Source: Tepidanaerobacter acetatoxydans Re1
GTDB lineage: Bacteria; Bacillota; Thermosediminibacteria; Thermosediminibacterales; Tepidanaerobacteraceae
NCBI RefSeq assembly: GCF_000328765.2
Contig: NC_019954.2
Coordinates: forward strand, 500,501 to 564,500
Reading direction: 5' to 3'
Length of the DNA: 64,000 bases
The notes under the pieces are model-generated. The model did not search any database. It saw only the letters and a program-made list of their open reading frames with translations, and had not been told where the DNA came from. Both the position numbers and the translations under genes were made by a program. Shown piece after piece: positions 27,756-37,322 of this stretch (positions within the stretch are counted from its first letter, which is position 1; the number at the start of each line of letters is the position of its first letter).

Positions 27756-28220
27756 AGGCTTTATGGGTATTCCTCCTACAAATGCATAATCAGGCACATC
27801 CCTGTTAACCAATGAACAGGCTGAAACAGTCGAACCATTGCCGATAATAACTCCCGGCAATATGGTGACATTAGTACCAATCGTTACATCCTTTCCTATA
27901 ACAACTTTCCCTTTTCCCCATTCTTTTACCATATACTCATGTGCCAATATGGTTGAGTTATACCCGATTATGGTATTATCTCCGATTTCTATGAGCTCAG
28001 GAAAGAATATGTCGAACATGGCCATTAATCCTATTGACACGTTTTTTCCTACCTTCATTCCGGTGAGCCTATACATGGAATTTTTCAACGGAAGGAAAGG
28101 CACAAACCTTGCCGTATAAATCACTATAAAATTAAAGACCGCTCTTAACGGATTAACTGTTTTATACCAAAACCACAGAGAATTAATTGGCTCTGTTCGG
28201 TGTCTTTCTACTCTACGCAT
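27747..28220 (-). CDS. Hexapeptide-repeat acyltransferase (left-handed beta helix)
   Basis: The 157-residue protein has a hydrophobic N-terminal segment (about 27-42) and then hexapeptide repeats such as VGKNVSIG, IGDNTIIG, IGKDVTIGTNVTILPGVIIGNGSTVSACSLV. A His in LAHEYMV matches the catalytic-type loop of maltose/galactoside O-acetyltransferases. It ends with the family PxxFVGGIPIKPLK-like tail. It probably acetylates a sugar or surface polymer. The 3' end overlaps rimI tail-to-tail by 9 bp. It precedes the minus-strand tsaD end. Confidence 0.85.
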   Translation of the reverse strand: MRRVERHRTEPINSLWFWYKTVNPLRAVFNFIVIYTARFVPFLPLKNSMYRLTGMKVGKNVSIGLMAMFDIFFPELIEIGDNTIIGYNSTILAHEYMVKEWGKGKVVIGKDVTIGTNVTILPGVIIGNGSTVSACSLVNRDVPDYAFVGGIPIKPLK

Positions 28221-28242
28221 AGAACCCTCCGCTAGTTATTAT

Positions 28243-29253
28243 TTAAAATAAATTTAAGCTTGCATGAGCATTTAGAGTGAAATCATGCTTAATTCCCCGG
28301 AGAAAACGATAATAACCTGCACAAGCTATCATAGCAGCATTATCTGTGCACAGTATCATAGGCGGAAATTGAATTCTAAATTCCCCGCCGGCTCTATTGG
28401 TCAATTCATCCCTCAAGCGGCTATTGGCAGCAACACCGCCGGCCAGGGCGATTGTCTTAACGTTTTTTGCCCTTGCGGCCTTTAAGGTGTTTTCTACCAA
28501 AGCATCAACTACAGCCTTTTGAAAGCTGGCTGCCACATCCTCTACTATTATAGGTAAACCTTTTTGCTTTTGATGATTCAAATAGTTCAAAACCGCAGAT
28601 TTTAGTCCGCTGAAACTAAAAGATAAGTTGTCTTCCTTAAAATGGGCCACAGGAAAAGATATGGCCGATTCATCGCCCAATCTTGCAGTTTTATCAATAA
28701 GCGGACCTCCTGGATACCCCAAACCTAAAGCACGGGCTATCTTATCGAAGGCTTCGCCGGCTGCATCATCAACGGTCCTTCCCATAAGTTCATAATCACC
28801 ATAATCATTTACATAAATTAGATGGGAATGACCTCCTGACACTACAAGGCACAAAAAAGGCGGAGCGAAATCGCTTTCCAAGAAATTTGCAAAAATATGC
28901 CCTTCAATGTGATTTACGCCTACCAACGGCTTTTCAAGAGCATAAGCCAGACCCTTCGCATAGGATACCCCTACCAGCAGTGCGCCGACCAAACCGGGAC
29001 CATGGGTTACCGCTACCAAATCCACGTCATCAAATTCAATGCCGGCATCTTCTACGGACTTTTGAGCTACATGGGTTATTGCTTCCAGATGCTGCCTTGA
29101 GGCAATTTCAGGAACTACACCGCCGAATTTTTGATGCTGTTTAATCTGAGAAAAAATAGTGTTCGATAATATTTTTCTACCATCATTTACCACTGATACC
29201 GAAGTTTCATCACAAGATGTTTCAATGCCTAATGTAATAAAATTTTCTTTCAA
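28243..29253 (-). CDS. tsaD: tRNA N6-adenosine threonylcarbamoyltransferase TsaD
   Basis: The 336-residue catalytic subunit transfers threonylcarbamoyl to A37 of t[20 protein letters not shown] opens the ASKHA fold. The metal His pair is in [12 protein letters not shown] near residue 110. [47 protein letters not shown] and [11 protein letters not shown] are intact. It starts 14 bp after the end of the ABC-F gene on the minus strand, so they may be co-transcribed. It complements tsaE and tsaB nearby. Confidence 0.96.
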   Translation of the reverse strand: MKENFITLGIETSCDETSVSVVNDGRKILSNTIFSQIKQHQKFGGVVPEIASRQHLEAITHVAQKSVEDAGIEFDDVDLVAVTHGPGLVGALLVGVSYAKGLAYALEKPLVGVNHIEGHIFANFLESDFAPPFLCLVVSGGHSHLIYVNDYGDYELMGRTVDDAAGEAFDKIARALGLGYPGGPLIDKTARLGDESAISFPVAHFKEDNLSFSFSGLKSAVLNYLNHQKQKGLPIIVEDVAASFQKAVVDALVENTLKAARAKNVKTIALAGGVAANSRLRDELTNRAGGEFRIQFPPMILCTDNAAMIACAGYYRFLRGIKHDFTLNAHASLNLF

Positions 29254-29267
29254 AAATATCGCTCCTT

Positions 29268-31160
29268 CTAACCCTCATAATCCAACTGCTCATATAAATG
29301 TTCCAAATCGCTAATTACTTGGTTGTATGCTGTATTGACCTTTTGAGAATTTTCCGGGTTGCTGTATACTTCCGGTTGGCACAGCATATGTTCAAGCTTT
29401 TCCAGTTCCTTTTCCTTTTCCAAAATACTTTCTTCTAATTGCTTAAGTCTTCTTTGCTCCTGCTTCTTTTTTTCACGTTCTTTGCGCTCCCGAAGCTTGA
29501 CCTTACGAAGCAATGTTTTATTCTCTTTGTTTTCAGGGATGACCTGCTTTTTACTCTCGCTTTTTTTCTCTAAATAGTAATTGAAATTACCATTAAAATC
29601 TATAATATTGCCATTGTCAAATTCCCAAATACGAGTTGCGATTTTCATTAGAAAATAGCGGTCATGAGAAACGGCGATAATAGTTCCCTTAAAAGCCTTC
29701 AGAGCATCTTCTAGCTTTTCTTTTGACAATATATCAAGATGATTTGTAGGTTCATCCAATAAAAGAAGATTTGCCCCTTGAAGAATTGCCTTGCCTAAAG
29801 CAACCCGGCTTTTTTCTCCACCGCTAAGTACCCCTATATTCTTTTCTACATCATCATCAAAAAACAATAAACTGGCAAGAAAGGTTCTAATTTCTGTTAA
29901 ACTAAGACCTGGCGCAGAATTCCATACTTCATCCAATATTGTGGCATCAGGAGAAAAGTCCTGTTGCTCTTGGTCAAAATATACCGGCTCAACATGATGG
30001 CCAAAGTGTATGAAACCCTCCTGCGGTTCAAGTTCACCTGCCAGTATCTTCAAGAGGGTGGATTTTCCTATGCCGTTTGGACCGATTATGCCTATGCGCT
30101 CGCCGCGAAACACCTTTAAATTTACATCACTCAATATATTTTTATCTCCATAGGAGAAGCCCAGATTTTCAATCTGGAGCACTTCTTTTCCGCTGGTTTC
30201 TTGAATATCAAACTTCAGCCTAACGGGAGAACTGCTATTTTTTACAATAGATTTCGGCAGCAAATCCTCCAGCCTTTTTCTCCGACTTTCTGCTTGAACA
30301 TAATTCCTGTGTGAGATAAAGGTTTGAATATTGCTTTCAAGCTTTTCGATTTCCTTTTGCCTAATTTCCTCATGTTTTTGTAGAACTTTTGTCAATGCAT
30401 GTTTTTTATTCACATAATCAGAGTAGTTGCCGGTATAAACAGAGATATGGTTATTTTCTAATTCAAAAATCTTGCCGACTATATTATCGAGAAAATACCG
30501 GTCATGTGACACCACCAGCAGAGCCTTTGGATAATCTTTCAAAAATGTTTCCAGCCATTGAATTGATTCTAAATCCAAATAATTAGTGGGTTCATCTAAA
30601 AGTAAAAGATCAGGAGATTCTAAAAGAACCTGACCTAAAGCAAGACGCGTTTTTTGACCGCCGCTCAGGTTTGAAATCAGTGCATCGGCATCGTTAAAAC
30701 CTAAACCATTTAGAATTCCCCGTATACGACTCTGTATTTCAAATCCGCCATTTGCCTTAAAGTCTTCAAAAAGTATAGAGTATTGGTGCATCAAACCTTC
30801 TAAACGTGCTTCATTCTCATAAACCTTCGGGGAGGACATCAAAGCTTCAAGTCTATGCAGTTCTTTCTCCTGATTTTGCTGCTCTTGAAAGATAGACGAA
30901 AGGGCCTCGCCAACAGTTTGATGGGTTTCAAACTTAGCACCTTGAGCTAGATACCCAATCTTGATATTGCGGTCTATATAAATGTTACCACTGTCATAGG
31001 TCATTTGCCCTGCAAGTATTTTGAGTAAAGTAGATTTGCCGGTGCCGTTGAGACCTACCAACCCTATTTTATCCTTTTCTTCGATTAAAAAATTAATATC
31101 TTCCAGAATGGTATCTATACCAAAACTTTTATTTAAATTTGAGACATTTACGATAGCCAT
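29268..31160 (-). CDS. ABC-F family ATPase
   Basis: This 630-residue soluble protein has two ABC cassettes: Walker [11 protein letters not shown] (about 35) and [10 protein letters not shown] (about 350), signatures [13 protein letters not shown] and [13 protein letters not shown], and Walker [14 protein letters not shown] and [12 protein letters not shown]. The interdomain linker (about 240-305) is charged, and a long C-terminal coiled coil (about 540-625, Lys/Glu-rich) is present, as in YdiF/Uup-like members. ABC-F proteins act on ribosomes; some protect against antibiotics. No membrane part is present. Which subclass it belongs to cannot be decided here. Confidence 0.9.
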   Translation of the reverse strand: MAIVNVSNLNKSFGIDTILEDINFLIEEKDKIGLVGLNGTGKSTLLKILAGQMTYDSGNIYIDRNIKIGYLAQGAKFETHQTVGEALSSIFQEQQNQEKELHRLEALMSSPKVYENEARLEGLMHQYSILFEDFKANGGFEIQSRIRGILNGLGFNDADALISNLSGGQKTRLALGQVLLESPDLLLLDEPTNYLDLESIQWLETFLKDYPKALLVVSHDRYFLDNIVGKIFELENNHISVYTGNYSDYVNKKHALTKVLQKHEEIRQKEIEKLESNIQTFISHRNYVQAESRRKRLEDLLPKSIVKNSSSPVRLKFDIQETSGKEVLQIENLGFSYGDKNILSDVNLKVFRGERIGIIGPNGIGKSTLLKILAGELEPQEGFIHFGHHVEPVYFDQEQQDFSPDATILDEVWNSAPGLSLTEIRTFLASLLFFDDDVEKNIGVLSGGEKSRVALGKAILQGANLLLLDEPTNHLDILSKEKLEDALKAFKGTIIAVSHDRYFLMKIATRIWEFDNGNIIDFNGNFNYYLEKKSESKKQVIPENKENKTLLRKVKLRERKEREKKKQEQRRLKQLEESILEKEKELEKLEHMLCQPEVYSNPENSQKVNTAYNQVISDLEHLYEQLDYEG

Positions 31161-31567
31161 TTATATCACCAAATATACTATTGATTATAATGCAGAAAGC
31201 TGGATGGTGAATATGACACCACCTAATTATAAATTCAAACAATGTTCACCAAAACCATAAGTATATGTTAACACAACCTTAATATAATTGACAATAAAAG
31301 TTACGCAAATAGAGAAACACGATTTTACTGTAAAAAGTCAATTTTGACCTAAAATATGAACACCCTGTTTTTATTATAATAAGGCATACCATATGTTGAC
31401 CATAAATTTATAAAAAAGAAGTTTCTGCGGTAGAATCAAATATATATAGATAAAAGAAAATAAAAAATAAAGAAGGATTTTGGTTAAATTAATCGAAGTA
31501 AATAACCATAAAATAGAATCACGCAAGCAGCTTAACACAAACAAATTAAAGAGGTGAAAATTATTAA
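31161..31567. other. Intergenic region before the fumarase operon
   Basis: These 407 bp are very AT-rich and lie between the divergent ABC-F and fumarase genes. TTGACA (31288-31293), TTGACC (31344-31349) and TATAAT (31375-31380) occur, but no pair has proper spacing. A hydrophobic minus-strand ORF over its right part looks like a chance reading of AT-rich DNA. Confidence 0.4.
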
Positions 31568-32413
31568 ATGAGAGAGGTAAATGCAAAGGTAATTCAACAG
31601 ACTGTTAAAGAATTATTTTTAGAGGCAAATTATGTAATCGGAAAAGACATTTTGGATAAGTTGCGGCAGCAGTATGAAACAGAAGAATCACCCATAGGAA
31701 AATCAGTAATTAACCAGATAATTAAAAATGACGAAATAGCTGTGGAAGAAAAAATAGCACTATGTCAGGATACAGGTATGGCAGTTGTTTTTATAGAACT
31801 AGGCCAAGAAGTGGCAGTGGTAGGCGGAGATTTTAATGATGCTATAAATCAGGGGGTTAAACAGGCCTATACCAAAGGGTATCTGCGCAAATCAGTTGTA
31901 AACGATCCTTTGTTTGACAGAGTGAATACAAAATACAATATACCAGCCATAACACATATAACTATAGTGCCGGGTGATAAAATAACGATTAACGTAACTG
32001 CTAAAGGATTTGGCAGTGAGAATATGAGCAGAATAAAGATGTTAAAACCTGCTGATGGCATACAAGGTGTTAAGGACTTTATTGTAAAGACTGCCGTTGA
32101 GGCAGGGCCTAATCCGTGTCCCCCGATTATTTTAGGTGTAGGCATCGGGGGGACGATGGAAATGGCGGCAATTTTAGCAAAAAAAGCTACAACGAGGCCC
32201 GTGGGGGAGCATAACAGTGATGTGAGATACGCAAGGCTTGAAGATGAAATTCTAAATGAAATAAATAAATCCGGCATAGGCCCGGCCGGGTTGGGAGGCA
32301 GGACTACGGCACTTTCGGTAAACATTGAATACTTTCCCACACATATTGCCGGTCTTCCTGTAGCGGTAAATATTTGCTGTCATGCAGCAAGACATGCGCA
32401 AAGAGTTATATAA
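31568..32413 (+). CDS. fumA: Fumarate hydratase class I, alpha subunit (copy 1)
   Basis: The 281-residue iron-sulfur subunit, with the beta subunit, interconverts fumarate and malate. Three Cys for the 4Fe-4S cluster are seen in ALCQDTGMAV (about 61), PNPCPPIILG (about 182) and NICCHAARH (about 270). ESPIGKSVINQI, YLRKSVV and GGRTTALSVNIEYFPTHIAGLPVAV are family hallmarks. GAGGTGAAA precedes the ATG. The beta gene follows after 17 bp and then malic enzyme, so the product malate is converted to pyruvate. L-tartrate dehydratase alpha is the main alternative, but the malic enzyme favours fumarase. The symbol is generic. Confidence 0.9.
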   Translation: MREVNAKVIQQTVKELFLEANYVIGKDILDKLRQQYETEESPIGKSVINQIIKNDEIAVEEKIALCQDTGMAVVFIELGQEVAVVGGDFNDAINQGVKQAYTKGYLRKSVVNDPLFDRVNTKYNIPAITHITIVPGDKITINVTAKGFGSENMSRIKMLKPADGIQGVKDFIVKTAVEAGPNPCPPIILGVGIGGTMEMAAILAKKATTRPVGEHNSDVRYARLEDEILNEINKSGIGPAGLGGRTTALSVNIEYFPTHIAGLPVAVNICCHAARHAQRVI

Positions 32414-32430
32414 AGCGAGGAGGCAAGGAA

Positions 32431-32988
32431 ATGGAAAAAAGCATTAGGATAAAAACGCCTGTTACTGATGAAGAGATTAGAAAGCTAAAGGCTGGAGATA
32501 ATGTTTTAATAACCGGAGTGATTTATACGGCAAGAGATGCAGCTCACAAGCGACTTATAGAACTTATAAATCGTGGGGAAAAGCTGCCTATTGACCCAAA
32601 AGGCCAGATTATATACTATGTAGGTCCAGCACCAGCAAAACCGGGATATGCAGTAGGACCGGCAGGTCCTACCACAAGCTACCGAATGGATTCCTATACA
32701 CCGCCTTTGTTGGAGCTGGGACTAAAAGGCATGATTGGAAAAGGCCTAAGGTCCAAAGAAGTAATTAATGCCATGAAAGAACATGGCGCAGTATATTTTG
32801 CGGCCGTAGGCGGAGCCGCAGCTCTGATTTCTAAGAGTATTAAAAAAGCCGAAGTCGTTTGTTACGAGGACTTAGGCGCCGAGGCCATACATAGATTTTA
32901 TGTGGAAGATTTTCCTGCAATAGTCGTCATAGATTCATATGGCAATAATCTTTATGAAAGTGAACCCCCGAAATACAGAATTCAATAG
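32431..32988 (+). CDS. fumB: Fumarate hydratase class I, beta subunit (copy 1)
   Basis: The 185-residue beta subunit carries LITGVIYTARDAAHKRLIELI near residue 29 with the Arg of the active site, GPAPAKPGYAVGPAGPTTSYRMDSY, MIGKGLRSKEV and VVCYEDLGAEAIHRFYVEDFPAIVVID. ATG 32431 with GAGGAGG is chosen; an in-frame TTG at 32374 lies inside the alpha gene. It lies 45 bp before the malic enzyme gene. Confidence 0.9.
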   Translation: MEKSIRIKTPVTDEEIRKLKAGDNVLITGVIYTARDAAHKRLIELINRGEKLPIDPKGQIIYYVGPAPAKPGYAVGPAGPTTSYRMDSYTPPLLELGLKGMIGKGLRSKEVINAMKEHGAVYFAAVGGAAALISKSIKKAEVVCYEDLGAEAIHRFYVEDFPAIVVIDSYGNNLYESEPPKYRIQ

Positions 32989-33033
32989 CAAGTTCAATTG
33001 TCTTAAATAAAAAAACAAGGGAGGCTTACAAAT

Positions 33034-34248
33034 ATGGATTTAAAACAAGAGGCATTGCAACTTCATATGAAACATCAAGGTAAGATAGAAGTAATCAGCA
33101 AAGTTCCGCTGAAAAATTCAAGAGATTTAAGTCTTGCTTATACACCGGGTGTAGCCGAACCATGCAAAAAAATAAAGGAAAATCCAGATTCTGTATATGA
33201 ATATACGGCTAAAGGACGCATGGTTGCGGTAGTTACCGATGGCTCAGCTGTGCTGGGTTTAGGTAATATCGGAGCTGAGGCTGGTATGCCTGTGATGGAA
33301 GGAAAGGCTGTTCTCTTTAAAAACTTTGGCGGAGTGGATGCTTTTCCTATATGCCTTGATACACAAGACGTAAACGAAATAGTGGATACTATAAAACATA
33401 TAGCCCCAACTTTTGGAGGAATTAACCTGGAAGACATAGCGGCTCCCAGGTGCTTTGAAGTTGAGAAGAGATTAAAACAAGAACTTGATATTCCGGTGTT
33501 CCATGACGATCAACATGGTACAGCCGTTGTGGTTTTAGCGGCCATTATCAATGCTCTTAAAATAGTTAAAAAAGACATAAAGGATGTTAAAGTTGTCATA
33601 AGTGGAGCAGGAGCCGCCGGCGTGGCCATATCTAAACTGCTGCTTTCGGCGGGAGTTTTTGATGTTGTGGTTTGCGACAGTAAGGGTATAGTGTCAAGGG
33701 ATAGAACAGATTTAAATAAGAGCAAACAGGAATTAGCTGATATTTCAAACAAGCAGGGTTTAAGTGGAGATATTTCTTGTGCCCTAAAAGACAGCGATAT
33801 ATTTATCGGAGTATCTGGCCCGGGTACTGTTACTAAAGATATGATAAAAACCATGGCAAAAGATGCCATAATATTTGCACTGGCTAATCCGGTGCCTGAA
33901 ATATACCCAGATGAGGCTAAGCAAGCCGGGGCAAAAGTAGTGGGAACAGGGCGTTCGGATTATCCCAATCAAATAAACAATGTCCTTGCATTTCCAGGTA
34001 TTTTTCGTGGAGCCTTGGAGGTAAGGGCTTCTGATATAAATGAAGAAATGAAACTTGCAGCTTCGTATGCCATAGCTTCTCTTATAACACCTGAGGAACT
34101 GTCACCGGAATACTGCATTCCAGGTGCATTTGACAAAAGAGTAGCGGCTCATGTAGCCTGCGAAGTAGCAAAAGCAGCTATGAAGTCAAAAGTTGCAAAA
34201 ATTAAAATTGATGCCGAAGAGCTTAAAGAATCAATGATGAAACAGTAG
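33034..34248 (+). CDS. NAD(P)-dependent malic enzyme
   Basis: The 404-residue enzyme decarboxylates malate to pyruvate. SLAYTPGVAEPCKKI near residue 34 has the catalytic Tyr, MPVMEGKAVLFKNFGGVDAFPICLDT carries the catalytic Lys, DDQHGTAVVVLAAI and the Rossmann loop VVISGAGAAGVAISKLL follow, and FALANPVPEIYPDEA is near 285. It is of the short bacterial type without a phosphotransacetylase domain. AGGGAGG precedes the ATG. It ends the fumarase operon with a terminator 27 bp on. Confidence 0.93.
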   Translation: MDLKQEALQLHMKHQGKIEVISKVPLKNSRDLSLAYTPGVAEPCKKIKENPDSVYEYTAKGRMVAVVTDGSAVLGLGNIGAEAGMPVMEGKAVLFKNFGGVDAFPICLDTQDVNEIVDTIKHIAPTFGGINLEDIAAPRCFEVEKRLKQELDIPVFHDDQHGTAVVVLAAIINALKIVKKDIKDVKVVISGAGAAGVAISKLLLSAGVFDVVVCDSKGIVSRDRTDLNKSKQELADISNKQGLSGDISCALKDSDIFIGVSGPGTVTKDMIKTMAKDAIIFALANPVPEIYPDEAKQAGAKVVGTGRSDYPNQINNVLAFPGIFRGALEVRASDINEEMKLAASYAIASLITPEELSPEYCIPGAFDKRVAAHVACEVAKAAMKSKVAKIKIDAEELKESMMKQ

Positions 34249-34275
34249 AACACTTTAATTTAAAAGGCAACATAT

Positions 34276-34307
34276 AAACCCTGCAGAGATAAAATTCTGC
34301 AGGGTTT
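34276..34307 (+). terminator. Terminator after the malic enzyme gene
   Basis: A perfect 12-bp stem AAACCCTGCAGA/TCTGCAGGGTTT has an 8-nt loop. The T run is short. Confidence 0.7.
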
Positions 34308-34398
34308 ATGTATGATGTGTAATTTAGGTTAGAGTAAAATTATAGTATGCAAAGTAGGCACAAAAAAGGGCACCCTGCAAAGCAGAGTAGCCCAGAAC

Positions 34399-35918
34399 AT
34401 GCAAATCCTGTATAATAATGTTAACACACAAAAAAATACAGGAGTGAAATGCATGTTCAATATAAGTTTACCCTTAAATGACATAGACTTCAAGACCCTA
34501 GAGAAAGAAATATACCAAAGGGTATTAAAATATGGAAGAGAAAAGATAAAATCAATCTTAGAAAAACTAGATGTAATGATAATGGAAAGTCGAGACAAAG
34601 CCAAATTTCGCAACATATGTATAAAAAAGACATCAATCAAAACAGTAATGGGAACCATTGAATACAGCAGAAGGATATATAGATACTATGACGAAGATGG
34701 AAACAAGCATTACATAAGCCTGCTAGATGAGTATCTTAAAATGGACAAAACCATAGGCCAAATGTCAGCAAACCTAGTAGAAAAAATAATAGAAAACGCA
34801 ACAAACATGTCATACAGAAAAACTGCCCAAAACATTACAGAACTAACCGGCCAAGACATAAGCCATCAAGCAGCATGGGACGTAGTTCAAAAGATGGGAG
34901 AAAAAATACAAGAACAAGAAAAACAAAAATAAAAGCATATGAAAAAGGCGAACTAAAAGGCAAAAGAGAAGTAAAAGTATTATTTGAAGAATCCGATGGT
35001 CTTTACATAAACATGCAAGGCAAAGACCGAAAAGGCGGCAGTGGCAGGAAAAAAGAAATAAAACTTGCAGTAACTTACGAAGGTTGGGAAAAGCGCTATT
35101 TTGGCAAGTGTGACGAATACGTAGTAATAAACAAAAACGTAGTAGCAGGGTTTCACAACTCAAAAGAATTTGCCGATTTAAGTGAAGCTACAGTAAGCGA
35201 AGAATATAACATAGAAAAAATACAATTAAGAATATTAAACGGAGATGGAGCTTCCTGGATAAAAGAAAGCGCTTCCCTTGCCCTAAAACATTTCCAGCTA
35301 GATAGATTTCACATATTTCAAGCCATACACAAATACATCTATGATAAAAAAGAAGCCAAAAAAGTATCAAGAATGATAAAGAAATTAAAAATAGACCAAG
35401 CCCTAAACCATATAGAACAACTAAAATATAAATGTGGCGGAGAAGCCAAAGAAGTAAAAAAACTTGAAACCCTACAACAATATCTAACAAACAACCGCGA
35501 TGGTCTAATACCCTATAAACAAAGAAAAAACATTAAACTACCAGCTCCTCCCGAAGGAATTAGCTATAGAAACCTTGGTACTATGGAACATAACATATGT
35601 GACATACTCTATCTCAGGATGAAAAACCGGAAAATGAGTTGGAGCAAAGCCGGTGCCAATAATTTAGCCAAAATACTAGCTTTAAAAGCCAGTGGAAAAC
35701 TACATGATAAAATTAACTCACTACTATCAGGAGAGCTTTCAGAAAGACTTACACAAGAAGTTAAAGAAATTAAGAAACCTAAGCCGAAAACAAACAAGAT
35801 AAAAACAAATATATATCCTGTCCGCAGGGGAGGTATGCCCTTTTCCGGATGTTCAGTTACCAATGGCCGAAAAGCAATTCAGGATTTAATAACATATGGC
35901 GGTCAAAGCATATTTTAA
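34399..35918 (+). mobile_element. ISLre2-type insertion sequence (ends unresolved)
   Basis: The element is recognised by its transposase. No convincing terminal inverted repeat or target duplication could be found by eye; both flanks contain TGCAAAG in opposite orientation (34349-34355 and near 35930), which is too short to define ends. The true right end may lie within the structured repeat at 35961-36078. Confidence 0.6.
34453..35918 (+). pseudogene. ISLre2/UPF0236 transposase, frameshifted
   Basis: The first frame runs from ATG 34453 (GGAGTG site) to a TAA at 34932, with ISLPLNDIDFKTLEKEIYQ and SYRKTAQNITELTGQDISHQAAWDVVQ. The second frame is shifted by -1 and continues without loss of homology (TKIKAYEKGELKGKREVKVLF, DGASWIKESASLALKHFQLDRFH, NLGTMEHNICDILYLRMKNRKMSWSKAGANNLAKI) to 35918. 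The shift falls at a run of A bases near 34916-34921, so loss of one A explains it. A true slippage site or an assembly error are the alternatives. The joined protein would be near 488 residues, a normal length. Confidence 0.88.
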
Positions 35919-35960
35919 AATCATTTGCTTTGCACTAAAAAGCTCTTTATGCCTCGAAAG

Positions 35961-36078
35961 CCTATTGATATGGGTCACCCTCTGAGATACAATTTAAAAT
36001 AGCGAAATAAGCTAATTACAGGGCATTTTCGCCCGATACAATAGTGTCCAGAGGGTGTAGGAGCTCCATGCCAATAGG
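35961..36078. other. Structured inverted repeat of unknown nature
   Basis: CCTATTG (35961-35967) pairs with CAATAGG (36072-36078), and CACCCTCTG (35976-35984) pairs with CAGAGGGTG (36049-36057). Inside are two small hairpins: AGC-GAAATAA-GCT at 36001-36013 and GGGC-ATTTTC-GCCC at 36021-36034. GATACAAT occurs on both sides of the inner part. The layout resembles a folded RNA. No known class was recognised. 36079-36405 beyond it shows no gene. Confidence 0.5.
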
Positions 36079-36405
36079 ACCGTGGAATAAATGCAAGTTT
36101 TACAAATAGAGCTTAAATATAGATACTTTAGATTATTTTCAATCAAACTTTAGCTCATACTGGGATAGTAGACCCACTTTAAAAATCATTGATTAGAGGT
36201 GTATGATTTTATTAAAAAACAACGATTTTTTCTCTATTAAAACAATAAAAAAGCCACATTATTATGCAGGATAAAAATTTGAGAGGAAAAATGCCAACTT
36301 TTACTTGACACTAACGTAATTTAGTTGCAGTTTAAATTAAAGTCATTTTTATGTTATAATAATTTTGCTCTAGTGTTACTACATAATTGGAGGCTTGGCA
36401 TCAGT

Positions 36406-37287
36406 ATGGAAAATCAATTATTCGCTTTAGTATGCCTTTTATGGGGATCAGGCTGGATGTTTATAAAGATTGGCCTGTCTTATTTTCCACCCTTTACCTT
36501 TGGAGCTTTGAGGTATTCTATTGCAGCTTTAGTACTCTATATAGTTATGAGAATCAATCATTTGTCATTACCTACCCGTTGGGAAGACGCCAAACCTGCA
36601 GTGGTTTTTGGGATACTTAACGGTCTTTCGGGAGCAATGCTAAATTGGGGTGGGCAATTCTTAAGTTCTACATTAACATCCATGATGAATACCACAACAC
36701 CTTTTTTTATGGCAATATATGCCTACTTTTTATTGGATGAAAAATTTGACAAATATAAAATTATAGGCCTGTTCATGGGTTTTGCGGGTCTTATGATAAT
36801 CTTTAGCGGCGGATCGGAGATTTATGCCAAATCTTTTTGGGGAGCGATAGCTGTAGTGGTTCAATCAGCTATTTATGCTTTGGCGGCAACTTACAGCAAA
36901 AAATATAAAGTAGATATAAAGCCCATGCAGGTTGTTACCGTTCAACTTATGTCCGCCGGCTTAGTAATGACTTTGCTTGGAATTCTTTTTGAAAGAAATC
37001 AACCAATTATCATTTCTACAATGGGCATAATTTCATTGCTGTATCTTTCAATTTTTGCCGGAGCTTTGGCTTTTCTCATATATTACTATCTTTTGACTCG
37101 CATTGATGTTGTAAGAATATCATATACTTCATTTATTACCCCTATTGTTGCTACAATTGAGGGTGTTGTATTTTTGAATGACTCTATTACCTTAAGGATG
37201 ATTTTAGGGCTTATCTTAACTTTGTGTGGGGCCTATGTTACGAATATATTATCAGCGAGCACGCAAAAACAAGAGAGTTCACAGTAA
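36406..37287 (+). CDS. EamA/DMT family transporter
   Basis: This 293-residue membrane protein has ten predicted helices in two EamA repeats (about 5-135 and 150-285). LLWGSGWMFIKIGLSYFPPFTFGALRYSIAALVLY and TPFFMAIYAYFLLDEKFDKYKIIGLFMGFAGLMII are typical of repeat 1. The second repeat ends SFITPIVATIEGVVFLNDSIT. Members export or import amino acids, nucleotides or drugs; the substrate is not evident. ATG 36406 has TGGAGG 12 bases upstream; the frame is open from 36325 but the extra part has no ribosome site. It stands alone. Confidence 0.88.
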   Translation: MENQLFALVCLLWGSGWMFIKIGLSYFPPFTFGALRYSIAALVLYIVMRINHLSLPTRWEDAKPAVVFGILNGLSGAMLNWGGQFLSSTLTSMMNTTTPFFMAIYAYFLLDEKFDKYKIIGLFMGFAGLMIIFSGGSEIYAKSFWGAIAVVVQSAIYALAATYSKKYKVDIKPMQVVTVQLMSAGLVMTLLGILFERNQPIIISTMGIISLLYLSIFAGALAFLIYYYLLTRIDVVRISYTSFITPIVATIEGVVFLNDSITLRMILGLILTLCGAYVTNILSASTQKQESSQ

Positions 37288-37322
37288 TATTTATATTTAT
37301 ACCGTGAACCCTCCGATGTTTA

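Noticed and set aside
31220-31290. Rex-type redox operator before the fumarase operon
   Set aside because: Only half-site-like TGTTAACA pieces are present.
31374-31586. Hydrophobic 70-codon minus-strand frame
   Set aside because: Its Phe/Leu/Ile richness reflects AT-rich intergenic DNA; no ribosome site was seen and it runs into the fumarase start.
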